Below, in pieces: positions 17,119-26,236 of a DNA stretch of 64,000 nucleotides. Source of the stretch: Brachybacterium subflavum (GTDB lineage Bacteria > Actinomycetota > Actinomycetes > Actinomycetales > Dermabacteraceae). The notes beneath the pieces were generated by a model, which was given only the letters and a program-made list of their open reading frames with translations, had not been told where the DNA came from and searched no databases. Positions within the stretch are counted from its first letter, which is position 1. Each line of letters starts with the position of its first letter. The translations under genes were made by a program, and so were the position numbers. Location of the stretch: positions 71,427 to 135,426 of the forward strand of contig NZ_VIGP01000008.1 in NCBI RefSeq assembly GCF_009299795.1, written 5' to 3'.

Positions 17119-18096
17119 TCAGATCCCGGCGTCGGCGTTCGCGGCGACGACCAGGGCGGTGAGGGCGCGGGCCCGGGCGAGGTTCTCGAGCGTGGGCTCC
17201 CCGCTGCGGATCGAGCGGACCCACTGCCAGAAGGGCGCGTCGATGTCAGCGGGGACCTCGACCTCTGTGGTGCCCTCACGGGTGGTCAGCAGCATCTTCT
17301 CGCCGCCGAAGCCGTAGAGCAGCGAGCCCTCGGTGCCATGGACCTCGATGGTGAAGCCACTGGCAGGGGTCACGAAGCCGGTCTCGATGACGCCGATAGC
17401 GCCGTCGGGCGTGGTGATCGTGACCGAGGCGTTGTCCTCCACGCCGCGCCCGGTGATGTCCGTATAGCTCGAGCGCACGCTCGAGGCGTCCTCGCCCAGG
17501 ATCAGCTGGGTGAGGTAGACGGGGTGGGCGGCGAGATCGGAGAACGCGCCGCCGATCGCCTCGGCCGGATCGTAGAAGCGTGCGGGCAGCCAGTCGCGTG
17601 TCGAGCCGTCGTGCGCGAGGCGCACGCGGGCGTAGGTGATGCGGCCCAGGGTGCCGTCCTCGAGGATCTTCCGCAGGGCCACGGTGTAGCCGTGCGAGAG
17701 CCGCGGGAGGGACACGGTGAGGGCCACGCCCGCCTCGCCGGCCGCGTCGATGAGGGTGTCGCAGCCCTCGACGCTGGGCGAGAGCAGCTTCTCGGTGAAC
17801 ACGTGTTTGCCCGCGGCGATGACCTTGCCGAGGATCTCGTCGTGCACGGTGGTCGCGGTGGTGTTGGTGACGCCGTCGAGGTCCTCGCGGGCCAGCAGGG
17901 CGTCGAGGTCGGCCTCGAAGGGCACGCCCAGGCGCTCGGCGAGCTCCTGGCCGCGCGCGATGTCGTCGTCCCAGACGGCGACGAGCTCCGTGTCCGGGTG
18001 CTCGATCGCCGCCCGACCGTACTCCTCGGCGTGCACGTGCCATGCGGAGAGCACGGCGATGCGCAGGGGCGCTGCCGCGGTGGAGGGGGAGGTCAT
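17119..18096 (-). CDS. Gfo/Idh/MocA family oxidoreductase, H-x-H variant
   Basis: 325 residues. The overall order of motifs is that of the family, but the first beta-alpha loop reads VLSAWHVHAEEY (H20, H22) instead of GxGxxG, and the usual EKP reads EKLL near residue 91. The segment GGAFSDLAAHPVYLTQL near 178 keeps the Asp/His pair. The loop closely resembles that of the protein at 5381-6454, and again a canonical member is its direct neighbour. It belongs to the operon behind the two binding proteins. Function unknown; it could use a different cofactor or be a partner of the canonical enzyme. Confidence 0.85.
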   Translation of the reverse strand: MTSPSTAAAPLRIAVLSAWHVHAEEYGRAAIEHPDTELVAVWDDDIARGQELAERLGVPFEADLDALLAREDLDGVTNTTATTVHDEILGKVIAAGKHVFTEKLLSPSVEGCDTLIDAAGEAGVALTVSLPRLSHGYTVALRKILEDGTLGRITYARVRLAHDGSTRDWLPARFYDPAEAIGGAFSDLAAHPVYLTQLILGEDASSVRSSYTDITGRGVEDNASVTITTPDGAIGVIETGFVTPASGFTIEVHGTEGSLLYGFGGEKMLLTTREGTTEVEVPADIDAPFWQWVRSIRSGEPTLENLARARALTALVVAANADAGI

Positions 18097-18230
18097 GGAG
18101 AAGTTTCCTGCTTCCGTCTCGTGGGGGTTGGTGCTTTCCTGACCGGCCGACGGGGCCGGGGGTCTGTGGTCCGGCCGTGGGGGCCGGGATCTGTAGTGCG
18201 GTTCGAAGACTGCGGCCGACGGGCCGGTGT

Positions 18231-19616
18231 TCACCGCTTTCCGTCGGGGATCTGCTGAGGCTTCCCGTAGGTGTCGGGCATCGTGTAGTCGGGGAAGAGC
18301 TCCATCTTCGGGACGACCATCGCCTGGTTCTCGTCGATGGCCTGCTGAGGGGTCTTGGAGCCGAGGGCGACCGAGGTCTTCGCGCGGTCGAGGGTGTCGG
18401 ACGCGGCGGAGCCGACGGGGATCGGCGGGCGCGAGGTCGAGTTGGGCAGCATCTGGCGGAACAGCTCGGCGTCGGGGTCGTATTTCTTCTCGGTGATCGC
18501 CCGCAGATGCGTGGGCAGACTGCCGAGCTTCGGGACCACTATCGACTGTCCGACGAAGCCCGTGAAGTGCTTCATGAACTCCCAGGTGGTGCGGGACATG
18601 TTGGATCCCTTGGGCAGCACCAGCGAGAAGCCGCCGGACCAGGTGTACGTGGGGTCGCCGTCCTTCGCGACCGGCAACCAGGTCCATTTCAGGGGCAGCT
18701 TCGGGGCGTACTTCTTGTTCCCGGAGATCTGCCAGGGCCCGCCCGTGGTGATCGCCAGATGCTCGCCGAACACGGCATTCTGGGTCGGTGGGGCGTTGGG
18801 CGGCTGATAGGTCGCGAAGAATGCGTCGACCCCGGAGTAGGGGAACTCCTCGGCCCAGTCCGCGTAGAGATCGAACACGGACTTCCACTGCGGCGAATCG
18901 AGCACCACCTGGCTGGTCTCGTTGTCGTAGACCTGCGCGTCCAGGCCGAACGCCCAGGTGTAGGGCATGCCCTGGTCGGCCCAGGGCGCGAATCCGAGGC
19001 GGTCGTAGTTCCCGCGCGAGTCCTGGTGGGTGATCTGCCGCGCAGCATCCCGCAGCTCGTCCCAGGTGAGGACGTGCTGCTCGGGGTCGAACATGTCGAG
19101 GTCGACACGGGCATCCTTCAGCACGTTCTCGTTGAAGAGCAGCCCGCGGGCGTCCGTCGAAGTCGGCAGTCCGTAGAGCTTCCCGTCGTAGGTCAACTCG
19201 TCGATGGCGAACTGGATCCACTGGGACTTGAACTCCTCGGGCGAGACATCCTCGAACTTCTCGATCAGGGTGTCCACGGGCTCGAGCAGACCGATGGAGG
19301 CGTTCTGCACCGCATTGAAGCGGTCCATCCACCACACGTCAGGAGCGGTCCCGCCGCGAACCGCGGTGATGATCTGGCTCATGTCGGCCGCACCGCTGGA
19401 GGGCACCTGGTCGATGCTGACCTGTGCTCCCGCACCGGCGTCGGTGGCCAGGAAGGCATCGCGCGCTGCTTCGTCCTTGTCCTTGTCCGCGGCGCCCATC
19501 CCCCAGTAGCGCACGGTGCGCGGGCCGGTCGGTCCGCTGCCCGCGCACGACGTCGTGCCCAGCCCCGCCGCGAGGACTGCGCCGGCACCGGTGAGGAGCT
19601 GTCGTCGGTCGAGCAT
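18231..19616 (-). CDS. Carbohydrate ABC transporter solute-binding lipoprotein (paralogue 1)
   Basis: 461 residues. The N-terminus DRRQLLTG plus a hydrophobic stretch is Tat-like and ends in a weak lipobox GTTSC. The mature part is a type-I extracellular sugar-binding protein (SBP_bac_1) with GGTAPDVWWMDRFNAVQNAS near 85-105 and FFATYQPPNAPPTQ near 260. Long identical stretches show that it is a tandem duplicate of the protein encoded at 19755-21131. It should deliver a sugar or oligosaccharide to the permeases at 21128-23043. GGGAGG precedes the ATG. Whether both copies bind the same ligand is open. Confidence 0.9.
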   Translation of the reverse strand: MLDRRQLLTGAGAVLAAGLGTTSCAGSGPTGPRTVRYWGMGAADKDKDEAARDAFLATDAGAGAQVSIDQVPSSGAADMSQIITAVRGGTAPDVWWMDRFNAVQNASIGLLEPVDTLIEKFEDVSPEEFKSQWIQFAIDELTYDGKLYGLPTSTDARGLLFNENVLKDARVDLDMFDPEQHVLTWDELRDAARQITHQDSRGNYDRLGFAPWADQGMPYTWAFGLDAQVYDNETSQVVLDSPQWKSVFDLYADWAEEFPYSGVDAFFATYQPPNAPPTQNAVFGEHLAITTGGPWQISGNKKYAPKLPLKWTWLPVAKDGDPTYTWSGGFSLVLPKGSNMSRTTWEFMKHFTGFVGQSIVVPKLGSLPTHLRAITEKKYDPDAELFRQMLPNSTSRPPIPVGSAASDTLDRAKTSVALGSKTPQQAIDENQAMVVPKMELFPDYTMPDTYGKPQQIPDGKR

Positions 19617-19754
19617 CGGGCCTCCCTTCCGAAGGTGGTGCGGGTCCGAAGGCGGGGTGCATCCGCGGCCCGGCGGGGCCGGGCATCGGGATAGCGGGGG
19701 AAAGAAGCGGGGCGCATCCCGGGCTGCGCTCGTCGGCCCGGGATGCGGCCCCGG

Positions 19755-21131
19755 TCAGCTACCGGGGACGGGGCTCGGTTTGCCGTAGGTCTCGGGCATC
19801 TTGTAGTCCGGGAAGAGCTCCATCTTGGGCGCGATCATCTGCTGGTTGGATTCCACGGCCTGCTTCGGGGTCGAGGACCCCAGGGCGACCGAGCTCTTGG
19901 TGCGCGTGAGCGTGTCCCACATGGCCGACCCCACCGGCAGCGGCGGGCGCGAGGTGGAGTTCGGGAGCATCGTGCGGAACAGCTCCGCCTTGGGGTTGTA
20001 CTTCTTCTCCTGGATGGCCTTGATGCTCGTGGGCAGGTTCCCGAACTGGGGAACGACGATGCTCTGCCCCTCGAAGCCCGCATAGAACTTCATGAACTCC
20101 CAGAGGGTCTTCGTGATGTTGGCGCCCTTGGGGATGACCAGGCACTGCCCGCCCGACCAGGTGTAGGTGGGGTCCCCTTCCTTCGCGACCGGCAGATAGG
20201 TGAAGTCCAGGGGAAGGTCGGGGGCGTACTTCTCGTTGCCGCTGATCTGCCAGGGCCCCGAGGTGTCCACTCCCAGGCGGCCGCTGAACATCGCCGTCTG
20301 CGTGGGGGGCGCGTTCGGCGGCTGGTAGGTCGCGAAGAAGGCGTCGACGGAGGCGTAGGGGTACTGCTCGGCCCAGTCCGCATAGAGCTGGTACACCGAC
20401 TCCCACTGCGGGGAATCGAGGGTGACGGTGGCGGTCTCGTTGTCGTAGGCCTGGGCGTCGAGTCCGAAGCCCCACGTGTAGGGCCATCCCTCGGAGAGCC
20501 AGGGAGCGAAGCCGAAGCGCTTGTAGTTGCCGCGCTTGTCGATGTCCACGATCTTCTCGCAGGCCTCGCCGAGCTCGTCCCACGTGATGACGTGCTTCTT
20601 CCAGTCGAACAGATCGAGGTCGACCCCCGCATCCTTGAGGACGTCCTTGTTGTACAGGAGCCCGCGGGCGTCGGTCGTGGCCGGCAGCCCGTACAGCTGG
20701 TCGTCGTAGGTCAGCTCGTCGATGGCGAACTGGATCCACTGGGACTTGAACTCCTCGGGCGAGACGTCCTCGTACTTCTCGATGAGGCCGTCGATGGGCT
20801 CGAGCAGGCCGATCGAGGCGTTCTGCACCGCGTTGAACCGGTCCATCCACCACACGTCCGGAGCGGTCCCGCCGCGCACCGCGGTGATGATCTGGCTCAT
20901 GTCCGCGACGCCGCTCGACGGCACCTGATCGACGTAGATCTCCGCGTTCTTGCCCGCGTCGGTCTTCTTGAAGGCGTCGATGACCTGGTTGTCCTTGTCG
21001 ACGTCGGCCGCGCCGAGGCCCCAGTAGCTGACCACGTTCGGTCCCGCGGCAGGTGCCGAGGCGCACGCGCCCAGTCCGACGGCCGCACCGGCGGCCGTGG
21101 CTCCGGCCAGGAAGGATCGTCTGGAGATCAC
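19755..21131 (-). CDS. Carbohydrate ABC transporter solute-binding lipoprotein (paralogue 2)
   Basis: 458 residues from a GTG at 21131 that overlaps the permease stop by 4 nt, with GGAGG 6 nt upstream. The N-terminus SRRSFLAG is a Tat-type motif followed by the lipobox GLGAC. The same blocks as in paralogue 1 are present (DVWWMDRFNAVQNAS; SPEEFKSQWIQFAIDELTYD; PPNAPPTQ). Differences concentrate in the N-terminal strand and the loops around DTSGPW and GGQCLV, which could alter ligand choice. It is the copy translationally coupled to the permeases, so it is probably the primary binding protein. Confidence 0.92.
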   Translation of the reverse strand: MISRRSFLAGATAAGAAVGLGACASAPAAGPNVVSYWGLGAADVDKDNQVIDAFKKTDAGKNAEIYVDQVPSSGVADMSQIITAVRGGTAPDVWWMDRFNAVQNASIGLLEPIDGLIEKYEDVSPEEFKSQWIQFAIDELTYDDQLYGLPATTDARGLLYNKDVLKDAGVDLDLFDWKKHVITWDELGEACEKIVDIDKRGNYKRFGFAPWLSEGWPYTWGFGLDAQAYDNETATVTLDSPQWESVYQLYADWAEQYPYASVDAFFATYQPPNAPPTQTAMFSGRLGVDTSGPWQISGNEKYAPDLPLDFTYLPVAKEGDPTYTWSGGQCLVIPKGANITKTLWEFMKFYAGFEGQSIVVPQFGNLPTSIKAIQEKKYNPKAELFRTMLPNSTSRPPLPVGSAMWDTLTRTKSSVALGSSTPKQAVESNQQMIAPKMELFPDYKMPETYGKPSPVPGS

Positions 21132-22048
21132 TTGAAGCCTCCGATCGTGATGCCGCGGATGAAGTACCGCTGGAAGATGAAGAACAGGAGCAGCAGGGGC
21201 AGGATCACCAGGAAGCTGGCGGCCATCAGCTGGTTGAAGGAGACGTCCTGCGCGTTGACGGAGCGGAACGTCTGCAGACCGATCGAGAGCGTCTGGACCT
21301 TCTGGTCCTGCAGATAGATCAGCGGCCCCATGAAGTCGTTCCACGAGCCGACGGCCGAGAAGATCGCGACGGTGGTCAGCGCCGGCATCGCGGTGGGGAA
21401 CGCGATCCTCCACAGGATCGTCCATTCGCTCGCGCCGTCCACCCGGGCGGCGTCGAGCATGGGCTGAGGGATCTGCTTGAGGAACTGTCTCAGCAGGAAC
21501 ACGTAGAACGCACTGCCGAACATGGCCGGCAATATCAGCGGGAACAGCGTGTTCACCAACCCCAGTCGGGCCCACATGTCGAACATGGGGATCAGGGTGA
21601 CGGGGAACGGGAGGAACAGTGTCGCGATGACGACGTAGAAGAGCTTGTCGCGGCCCGGCCAGTCGATGCACGCGAATCCGTACGCGATGATGAAGTTCGA
21701 GATCACCGACAGCAGCACCACGGATATGGTGATGATCGCGGAGTTCGCGAAGAACTGCAGGAACGGCATCGCAGTGACTGCCTTGACGAAGTTCCCGAAC
21801 TCGATGTTGTGCGGGAACAGCGTGGGCGGGAACTTCGCGAGCTCCTGGTCGGACTTGAGCGCGGAGACGATCATCCAGTAGAGCGGCATCAGGAACAGGA
21901 TGCTGAGGATGATCATCACGATGCGCGCGATGAGCGTCGAGTGCCAGGAGCGCTTGGTGCCGTCGGCGCGCCGGTTGTAGGCCTCGGCGTTGGCCTTTTT
22001 GCGCTGCGGAGCGATGTTCTCCGCAGGAGTCTGGATCATGGTGCTCAT
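21128..22048 (-). CDS. Carbohydrate ABC transporter permease, MalG type
   Basis: 306 residues with six predicted membrane helices. The EAA loop for contact with the ATPase is visible as AARVDGASEWTILWRIAFPTAMP (in part; near 205-227), and the C-terminus QRYFIRGITIGGFK is typical of MalG-type subunits. It works with the MalF-type subunit encoded at 22048-23043; the genes overlap by one base. No ATPase gene is present in the operon, so a shared ATPase such as MsiK/UgpC is needed. Confidence 0.95.
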   Translation of the reverse strand: MSTMIQTPAENIAPQRKKANAEAYNRRADGTKRSWHSTLIARIVMIILSILFLMPLYWMIVSALKSDQELAKFPPTLFPHNIEFGNFVKAVTAMPFLQFFANSAIITISVVLLSVISNFIIAYGFACIDWPGRDKLFYVVIATLFLPFPVTLIPMFDMWARLGLVNTLFPLILPAMFGSAFYVFLLRQFLKQIPQPMLDAARVDGASEWTILWRIAFPTAMPALTTVAIFSAVGSWNDFMGPLIYLQDQKVQTLSIGLQTFRSVNAQDVSFNQLMAASFLVILPLLLLFFIFQRYFIRGITIGGFK

Positions 22049-23043
22049 CAGCCGGCCTCCACGTCGTAGTTCACGAACCGGCGCGAGAGCCAGTAGACGA
22101 GCAGGGCCAGCCCGAGCCCCACCAGGAAGAGGATCACCGCGAGGGCGGATGCGTATCCGAGCTCGGCGAAGCCGAAGGCGTTCTTGTAGAGGTACATCAT
22201 GTAGAACAGCGCGCCCGCGTCGGGATCGCCCGTGCCGTTCGTGACGATGAATGCCTCGGTGAACACCTGCAGGGATCCCGATATGCCGGTGATCAGGTTG
22301 AACAGAAGGACCGGGGAGAGAAGCGGGAACGTGATCGAGAAGAACTGGCGCAGGGGGCTGGCGCCGTCCACTCGGGCCGCCTCGTAGATCGTCTTCGGGA
22401 TGTTGCGCAGACCGGCGAGGAAGATGAGGGCCGCGTTGCCCGCACCCAGCTGTGCCATCAGGATGATCGCGATCTTCACCCCGGTGGGATCACCCAGGAG
22501 GTTGACGTTCGCGCCCCCGAAGATCTTGAGGACCTGGTTGAACACGCCGAACTGGGGATTCAGGAACACGATGAAGATGAAGGACATCGCGAACGCCGGG
22601 ATCAGCGAGGGCGCGTAGAAGATCGTCCTGTACCAGGCGACCTCGCGCACGTTCTGGTTCATCGCGATCGCGAGCGCCAGAGCGATGATCAGCCCCAGCG
22701 GGACGGCGATGATGGCGTAGAAGATCGTGTTCGACGCCGCCTTGCCGACCATCGGGTCGGTGAAGGCGGTGACATAGTTCTGAACGCCCACCCACGTCGG
22801 CGCCTCCATCCCCGAATACCGCGTGAAGCTCAGAGCGATCGAGTACGCGACCGGGTAGATGATGAAGATGAGGACCCCGATGATCCAGGGGGAGATGAAC
22901 AGCAGGCCGGTGCGCAGCTTTCGGCGCTGGCCCGCATTCATGCCGCGCTTGCGGCGTGCGGGAGGGGCGGGCGCCGCACTGCCCAAGGCGCCTGAGGCGC
23001 TCGCGGGGCCGGCCGGCGGGCCGACGGTGTCGGTGACACTCAT
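22048..23043 (-). CDS. Carbohydrate ABC transporter permease, MalF type
   Basis: 331 residues from the ATG at 23043, with GGAAGGA upstream. A Pro/Ala-rich cytoplasmic tail (1-45) precedes six membrane helices. The EAA-type loop is AARVDGASPLRQFFSITFPLL (in part; near 212). It is the first gene of a six-gene unit: permease, permease, binding protein 2, binding protein 1, variant oxidoreductase, canonical oxidoreductase. The likely promoter lies at 23288-23317 next to the divergent ROK regulator. Confidence 0.95.
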   Translation of the reverse strand: MSVTDTVGPPAGPASASGALGSAAPAPPARRKRGMNAGQRRKLRTGLLFISPWIIGVLIFIIYPVAYSIALSFTRYSGMEAPTWVGVQNYVTAFTDPMVGKAASNTIFYAIIAVPLGLIIALALAIAMNQNVREVAWYRTIFYAPSLIPAFAMSFIFIVFLNPQFGVFNQVLKIFGGANVNLLGDPTGVKIAIILMAQLGAGNAALIFLAGLRNIPKTIYEAARVDGASPLRQFFSITFPLLSPVLLFNLITGISGSLQVFTEAFIVTNGTGDPDAGALFYMMYLYKNAFGFAELGYASALAVILFLVGLGLALLVYWLSRRFVNYDVEAG

Positions 23044-23287
23044 CGTGGGTTCCTTCCTCGGTCTCGGCGGGCCGTCTCCGGCACGTCGGGGGCTCTGCTC
23101 ACGTGGGAGTCGGAGCGGGAACGATGGGATGGGGGATCTGGTCGGGAAGCGGGCCGGACGGCGATGTCGTGAGGCCCGGGGGTCGGCCCCGCTGGCTGCG
23201 GAGACCGGAGTTCTTCGGCGGGGATCGAGCACCGTGTCGATGCGGTCCGTTCCGCATCGCGGGCCATCCCGCGCCTCTCGGTGACGT

Positions 23288-23317
23288 ACATTACTCACAC
23301 TGTTGGACTAAAGGCAA
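23288..23317 (-). promoter_or_regulatory. Promoter of the sugar operon with candidate ROK operator
   Basis: On the minus strand, TTGCCT (23312-23317) and TAATGT (23288-23293) are separated by 18 nt and fit sigma-70-type -35 and -10 elements. The spacer contains TTTAGTCCAACAGT, an AT-rich island in GC-rich surroundings. Bound ROK protein here would block the operon. There are about 30 nt of low-GC sequence in an otherwise featureless 306 nt intergenic region. Confidence 0.55.
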
Positions 23318-23348
23318 CGGGGCTCGCCCCGAGGTGGAAGGAGCACTC

Positions 23349-24641
23349 GTGCGCGGGTCATCCATGCCGGACATCGGCGCCAAGAACGAGCTCGTCGTGC
23401 TCGATGCGATCCGCAGTGCGCCCGAGGGCAGCTCGCAATCGGAGGTGGTGCGCCGCAGCGGCCTCTCCCGGCAGGCGGTCAGCCTCATCACGCGCCGGCT
23501 CATGGAACGCGGCCTCGTCGAGACCGACGGCACGCTCTCCGCGGGCAGGGGTAAGCCGCGCACCGTGCTGCGCGTCGTGCCGTCGTCGCTGCTCGCGGCC
23601 GGCGTGCACCTGGATCCCACGGGGATCACGCTGGTCATCGTCGACCTGGGGGCGAACGTCGTCGCGGAGAAGGCGCTCGGTCCCCCGGGCCCGGACCCCG
23701 ATGCGGGGGTGGCTCGGATCGCGGCGGGACTCGAGGAGCTGCTCGCGACGATGTACGAGGACGGCTGGCGCACCCCCGGCGGCCAGAGTGCGCGCGAGGC
23801 CCTGCTGGGTGTCGGGGTCGCCGCTCCGGGCGGCCTGGACTGGCGCCGCGGCGTGCTCGTGGATCCGCCCTGGATGCCGGACTGGTGGGACACGCCCCTC
23901 GTGGAGATGCTCTCGCGGGCGACGGGCCGCACGGCCCTCCTGGACAAGGACACGAACGCGGCGCTCGCGGCGGAGATCTGGGCCGGCGAGCGTCTGAGCG
24001 AGCAGACGCTCCTGTACGTCTACGTGAGCGCGGGCGTCGGCTCGGCGGTCTCGAGCGCGGGCCGGGTCCAGCGCGGCTCGACCACGCAGGCCGGCGAGAT
24101 CGGGCATCTGCCGACGGGCCTGGACGGTCCCATCTGCGGATGCGGCCGGCGCGCGTGCCTCTCGACCTTCACGGACGTGCACGCGATGCTGCACCGGATC
24201 GACGCCGCGGGGAGAACTGCGGAGGACTCCGCAGGGAGCCCACCCGAGGGCCACGCGGCGGATCCGGCGGCGGAGATCGAGGTGGACGAGCTCTCCTCCG
24301 CGTCCCTCGAGGCCGACGGCGAGCGCCTGGACGCCCTGCTCGCGGCGGCGACGTCGGGCGACCGCCTGGCCGCACGGATCGCGCAGGAGCACGGCACCGC
24401 GCTCGGCGAGGCGCTGCGCACCCTGATCGGGGTCCACGATCCGCACCGCGTGATCATCGGCGGCCCCTACTGGCGCGCGCTCGAGCCGTTCGCCATGCCG
24501 CAGGTGCTCGAGCGCGCGCTGCAGGGCAGCGGCGGACGCCGCGGCGTCACCATCAGCTCCTCCGCCTTCGGCGACGACGTCGGCGCGATCGGCGCCGCCA
24601 CCCTGTACCTGGGCAGGGAGCTCTCCCCCACCGTGCGCTGA
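23349..24641 (+). CDS. ROK family transcriptional regulator
   Basis: 430 residues from a GTG with GGAG 5 nt upstream; ATG 23364 is an alternative. A winged helix-turn-helix (about 20-75, SEVVRRSGLSRQAVSLITRRL) precedes a ROK sugar-kinase-like domain with GVAAPGGLDW near 160, GEIGHLPTG near 248 and the zinc-binding cluster ICGCGRRACL near 260. NagC/XylR-type ROK repressors bind sugars or sugar phosphates. An acidic insert lies near 285-315. It is divergent from the sugar operon at 15955-23043, which is its probable target. Confidence 0.92.
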   Translation: MRGSSMPDIGAKNELVVLDAIRSAPEGSSQSEVVRRSGLSRQAVSLITRRLMERGLVETDGTLSAGRGKPRTVLRVVPSSLLAAGVHLDPTGITLVIVDLGANVVAEKALGPPGPDPDAGVARIAAGLEELLATMYEDGWRTPGGQSAREALLGVGVAAPGGLDWRRGVLVDPPWMPDWWDTPLVEMLSRATGRTALLDKDTNAALAAEIWAGERLSEQTLLYVYVSAGVGSAVSSAGRVQRGSTTQAGEIGHLPTGLDGPICGCGRRACLSTFTDVHAMLHRIDAAGRTAEDSAGSPPEGHAADPAAEIEVDELSSASLEADGERLDALLAAATSGDRLAARIAQEHGTALGEALRTLIGVHDPHRVIIGGPYWRALEPFAMPQVLERALQGSGGRRGVTISSSAFGDDVGAIGAATLYLGRELSPTVR

Positions 24642-24698
24642 CCGGTCGGCCGCATCCGTCGGCCGGCCGGCGCGCGGCGGACCGCCGAGCCCGCTCTC

Positions 24699-25925
24699 TC
24701 AGCTCGCAGCGGCGAGCCCCGTCGTCCCGTGGGGGTCGATGACGAACTTCTTCGCCGCGCCCTTGTCGAACTCGGCGTAGCCGCGCGGGGCGTCGTCGAG
24801 CGAGATGACGGTGGCGTTCACGGCGTCGGCGATGTGCACCTTGTCGTGCAGGATCGCCTCCATGAGCTGGCGGTGGTAGCGCATGACGGGGCACTGCCCG
24901 GTCATGAACCCGAGGGCCTTCGCCCAGCCCAGGCCGAGGCGCAGGGAGAGCGAGCCCTCCTGGGCCGCCTCGTCCACGCCGCCGGGATCGCCGGTGACGT
25001 AGAGCCCGGGGATCCCGAGGGCGCCGCCGGCCTTGGTGACGTCCATGAGCGTGTTCAGCACGGTCGCGGGCGCCTCCTTCGCGTCGTGCCCGTGGCCCTT
25101 GGCCTCGAAGCCCACGGCGTCGACCCCGCAGTCGACCTCCTCGCGACCCAGGATCCTCGCGATCTGCTCGCGGGGGTCCTGCTCGGCGACGTCGACGGTC
25201 TCGCAGCCGAAGGCGCGGGCGGCCGCGAGGCGGTCCTCCTGCATGTCCGCGACGATGACGACCGCCGCCCCGAGCAGCTGCGCGCCGACGGCCGCGGCGA
25301 GTCCCACCGGCCCCGCCCCGGCGATGTACACCGAGCTGCCGGGGCCGACGCCTGCGGTGACGGCGCCGTGGTACCCGGTCGGGAAGATGTCCGAGAGCAT
25401 CGTGAGATCGAGGATCTTCTCGAGCGCCCGGTCCTTGTCGGGGAACTTCAGCAGGTTCCAATCGGCGTAGGGCACGAGCACGTACTCGGCCTGCCCGCCC
25501 ACCCAGCCGCCCATGTCGACGTAGCCGTAGGCGCTGCCGGGGCGGTCGGGGTTCACGTTCAGGCATATCTCGGTGCGCCCGATCTTGCAGTTCACGCACC
25601 TGCCACAGGAGATGTTGAACGGCACCGAGACCAGGTCGCCGGTCTTGATGAACTCGACGTCGGGGCCCACGTCGATCACCTCGCCAGTGATCTCGTGCCC
25701 CAGCACCAGCCCCTCGGGTGCGGTGGTGCGGCCGCGGACCATGTGCTGGTCCGAGCCGCAGATGTTGGTGGTGACGACCTTCAGGATCGCCCCGTGGGGC
25801 AGCTTCCGGCCGACGTTCGCGGGGTTCACCCCCGGCCCGTCCTTGAGCTCGTAGGTGGGGTAGTCGATGTCGACGACCTCGACCTTCCCGGCTCCCTTGT
25901 ACGCGACTGCTCGATTGCTCGACAT
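24699..25925 (-). CDS. Zinc-dependent dehydrogenase, glutathione-independent formaldehyde dehydrogenase type
   Basis: 408 residues, close to Pseudomonas FdhA (399). The catalytic zinc site begins with NICGSDQHMVRGR near 54 and GHE near 76. The structural zinc lobe has four cysteines in SCGRCVNCKIGRTEIC near 106-121. AGAGPVGLAAA near 185 is the NAD-binding loop, and VGFEAKGHGHDAKE near 262 is typical of this subgroup. FdhA-like enzymes oxidise formaldehyde or other aldehydes with tightly bound NAD. GGAGG lies 9 nt before the ATG at 25925. Monocistronic, convergent with the ROK gene. Confidence 0.9.
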   Translation of the reverse strand: MSSNRAVAYKGAGKVEVVDIDYPTYELKDGPGVNPANVGRKLPHGAILKVVTTNICGSDQHMVRGRTTAPEGLVLGHEITGEVIDVGPDVEFIKTGDLVSVPFNISCGRCVNCKIGRTEICLNVNPDRPGSAYGYVDMGGWVGGQAEYVLVPYADWNLLKFPDKDRALEKILDLTMLSDIFPTGYHGAVTAGVGPGSSVYIAGAGPVGLAAAVGAQLLGAAVVIVADMQEDRLAAARAFGCETVDVAEQDPREQIARILGREEVDCGVDAVGFEAKGHGHDAKEAPATVLNTLMDVTKAGGALGIPGLYVTGDPGGVDEAAQEGSLSLRLGLGWAKALGFMTGQCPVMRYHRQLMEAILHDKVHIADAVNATVISLDDAPRGYAEFDKGAAKKFVIDPHGTTGLAAAS

Positions 25926-26053
25926 CAGCGGTGGCCTCCTCGCCTCCCGGCGGCGCGTCCGACCTCGTTGTCCCGCGCCCAGCCTCATGGTGGGCTTGCG
26001 CGACGAGCGCGGTCAAGAGCTCGGGGCTGGGCGAGGGCTTGTCCGCGGGCACG

Positions 26054-26236
26054 TCATCCCACACGCTCCAGGATCGAGCGGAGCTGCTCCAGATCCTCGG
26101 GCGCGAGCGCGCTGAGGGCGTCGGGAGGCGTGTCGTGGACCTGCTGCGCTCGCTGTGCGAGCGCTCTTCCGCGCGGGGTGAGGGCGACGATCTTCACGCG
26201 GCCGTCGGAGCTGTGGGTTTCGAGCGCGACGAGCCT
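26054..26236 (-). pseudogene. marR-family regulator, C-terminal remnant
   Basis: Read on the minus strand, the frame ending in TGA at 26054-26056 gives about 60 residues with the MarR wing and tail: SSDGRVKIVALTPRGRALA, then APEDLEQLRSILERVG. The frame closes at a TAG just upstream of the LVALETH start of homology, and no helix-turn-helix is present. Homology stops where MFS homology on the other strand begins (about 26233). This is a broken gene, probably once the divergent regulator of the neighbouring exporter. Confidence 0.75.
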
